From Acidicaldus organivorans (GTDB taxonomy: Bacteria; Pseudomonadota; Alphaproteobacteria; Acetobacterales; Acetobacteraceae), in the NCBI GenBank assembly GCA_000759655.1, contig KN173883.1, positions 8,867 through 16,227 on the forward strand: a DNA stretch of 7,361 bases, read 5' to 3'. The translations under genes were made by a program, and so were the position numbers. Within the stretch, counting starts at the first letter, position 1; every line of letters starts with the position of its first letter. Shown piece after piece: positions 6,650-7,361 of this stretch. The notes under the pieces were generated by a model, which searched no databases, had not been told where the DNA came from, and saw nothing but the letters and a program-made list of their open reading frames with translations.

Positions 6650-7361
6650 ATGTCGTTTGCCGATGACGAACGCCGCCCCGATCCCGATGCCCTGATCGCC
6701 GCCGCCGAGAAGGAGCGGAAGGGCCGGCTCAAGATCTTTCTCGGCATGGCGCCCGGGGTGGGCAAGACCTGGGAGATGCTCGCCGCGGCGCGCGCCAAGA
6801 AGGCGGAAGGGGTGGATGTGGTGATCGGGCTGGTCGAGACCCACGGCCGGCCCGAAACCGAGGCGCAAATCGGCGATCTCCCCATCCTGCCGCGCCGCAA
6901 AATCCTCTATCGCGGCCGCGAGCTCGAGGAGTTCGACCTCGACGGCGCGCTCGCCCGCCGCCCCGAACTCCTCCTCCTCGACGAGCTTGCCCACACCAAC
7001 GTCCCCGGCAGCCGTCACGCCAAGCGCTGGGAGGACGCGATCGAACTGCTCGAGGCCGGGATCGACGTCTGGACCACGCTCAACATCCAGCATCTCGAAA
7101 GCCTCAACGAGGCGGTGGCGCGGATCACCGGGGTGCGGGTGGCCGAGACCATCCCCGACCGCATCCTCTCGCTCGCCGACGACATCGAGGTGATCGACCT
7201 GCCCCCCGCCGAGCTCCGCGCCCGGCTCGCCGAGGGCAAGATCTACCCCTCCGAGAACGCCGCCCGGGCGCTGCGCGGCTTCTTCCGCGAAGGCAATCTC
7301 GCCGCGCTCCGCGAGATGGCGCTGCGGCGGGCCGCGCAGCACGTCGATGCCAATGTCGCCC
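6650..7361 (+). CDS. kdpD: Osmosensitive K+ sensor histidine kinase KdpD, N-terminal part, cut by window edge
   Basis: KdpD is the membrane sensor kinase that phosphorylates KdpE to turn on kdp genes when K+ is limiting. Only the first 237 codons of a family that is usually about 890-900 residues long are here, with no stop before the right edge. ATG 6650 is the first possible start: an in-frame TAA lies at 6638, and GAAGG at 6641-6645 is the ribosome site. Visible motifs are RPDPDALI (9-16), a Walker A-like GMAPGVGKT (32-40), VETHGR (62-67), RGRELEEFDLDGALARRP (88-105), Walker B LLLLDELAHTN (107-117), PGSRHAKRWED (119-129), EAGIDVWTTLNIQHLESLN (135-153) and FFREGNLAALREMALRR (211-227). This is the cytoplasmic KdpD domain; the USP-like region, four membrane helices, GAF-like and kinase domains would follow outside the window. 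It begins 21 nt after kdpC, so sensor and pump are probably co-transcribed. kdpE would be expected downstream. Confidence 0.97.
   Translation, partial: MSFADDERRPDPDALIAAAEKERKGRLKIFLGMAPGVGKTWEMLAAARAKKAEGVDVVIGLVETHGRPETEAQIGDLPILPRRKILYRGRELEEFDLDGALARRPELLLLDELAHTNVPGSRHAKRWEDAIELLEAGIDVWTTLNIQHLESLNEAVARITGVRVAETIPDRILSLADDIEVIDLPPAELRARLAEGKIYPSENAARALRGFFREGNLAALREMALRRAAQHVDANVA

Noticed and set aside
5987..7342. 451-aa open frame on the - strand opposite kdpC and kdpD
   Set aside because: It is antisense to two conserved genes, with a biased composition and no recognisable motif. Long antisense frames are common in high-GC genomes.
1985..7361. A new multi-gene system
   Set aside because: kdpF, kdpA, kdpB, kdpC and kdpD are in their usual order with intact motifs. 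Apart from the leader elements and the 27-aa microprotein, this is a standard potassium uptake operon.

Overview
This window comes from a high-GC bacterial chromosome, most likely an alphaproteobacterium. Codons strongly prefer G or C in the third position. The transporter at the left edge is of the alphaproteobacterial/mitochondrial ATM1 type, and KdpC carries a proline- and aspartate-rich insert that I associate with alphaproteobacterial KdpC proteins. I cannot name a genus. All genes lie on the + strand.

The left part (1-1539) is the 3' portion of an ATM1/HMT1-type ABC exporter gene: the end of the membrane domain and a complete ATPase domain. About 110 N-terminal residues lie outside the window. 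An 81-residue protein of unknown function follows (1602-1847). A T-rich stretch and a 137-nt intergenic region then separate this unit from the next.

The rest (1985-7361) is a kdp operon for high-affinity, ATP-driven potassium uptake. Its order is a 27-aa membrane microprotein, kdpF (29 aa), kdpA, kdpB, kdpC, and the 5' third or so of kdpD, which runs off the right edge. Neither microprotein is long enough for a usual ORF cut-off; both were read directly from the sequence. KdpA is the K+-selective membrane subunit, KdpB the P-type ATPase that drives transport, KdpC the periplasm-facing accessory subunit and KdpF a small stabilising peptide. KdpD is the sensor kinase that normally controls the operon with a response regulator, KdpE. 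KdpE is probably encoded just beyond the right edge. All catalytic and selectivity-filter motifs expected in KdpA, KdpB and KdpC are intact, so the pump looks functional.

I see no mobile element, CRISPR array, RNA gene or clearly new multi-gene system. The parts that conventional annotation would miss are in the kdp leader. They are a 17-nt T-rich tract, three tandem 16-bp repeats ending just before the first ribosome binding site, the 27-aa microprotein before kdpF, and a nearly pure pyrimidine tract between kdpF and kdpA.
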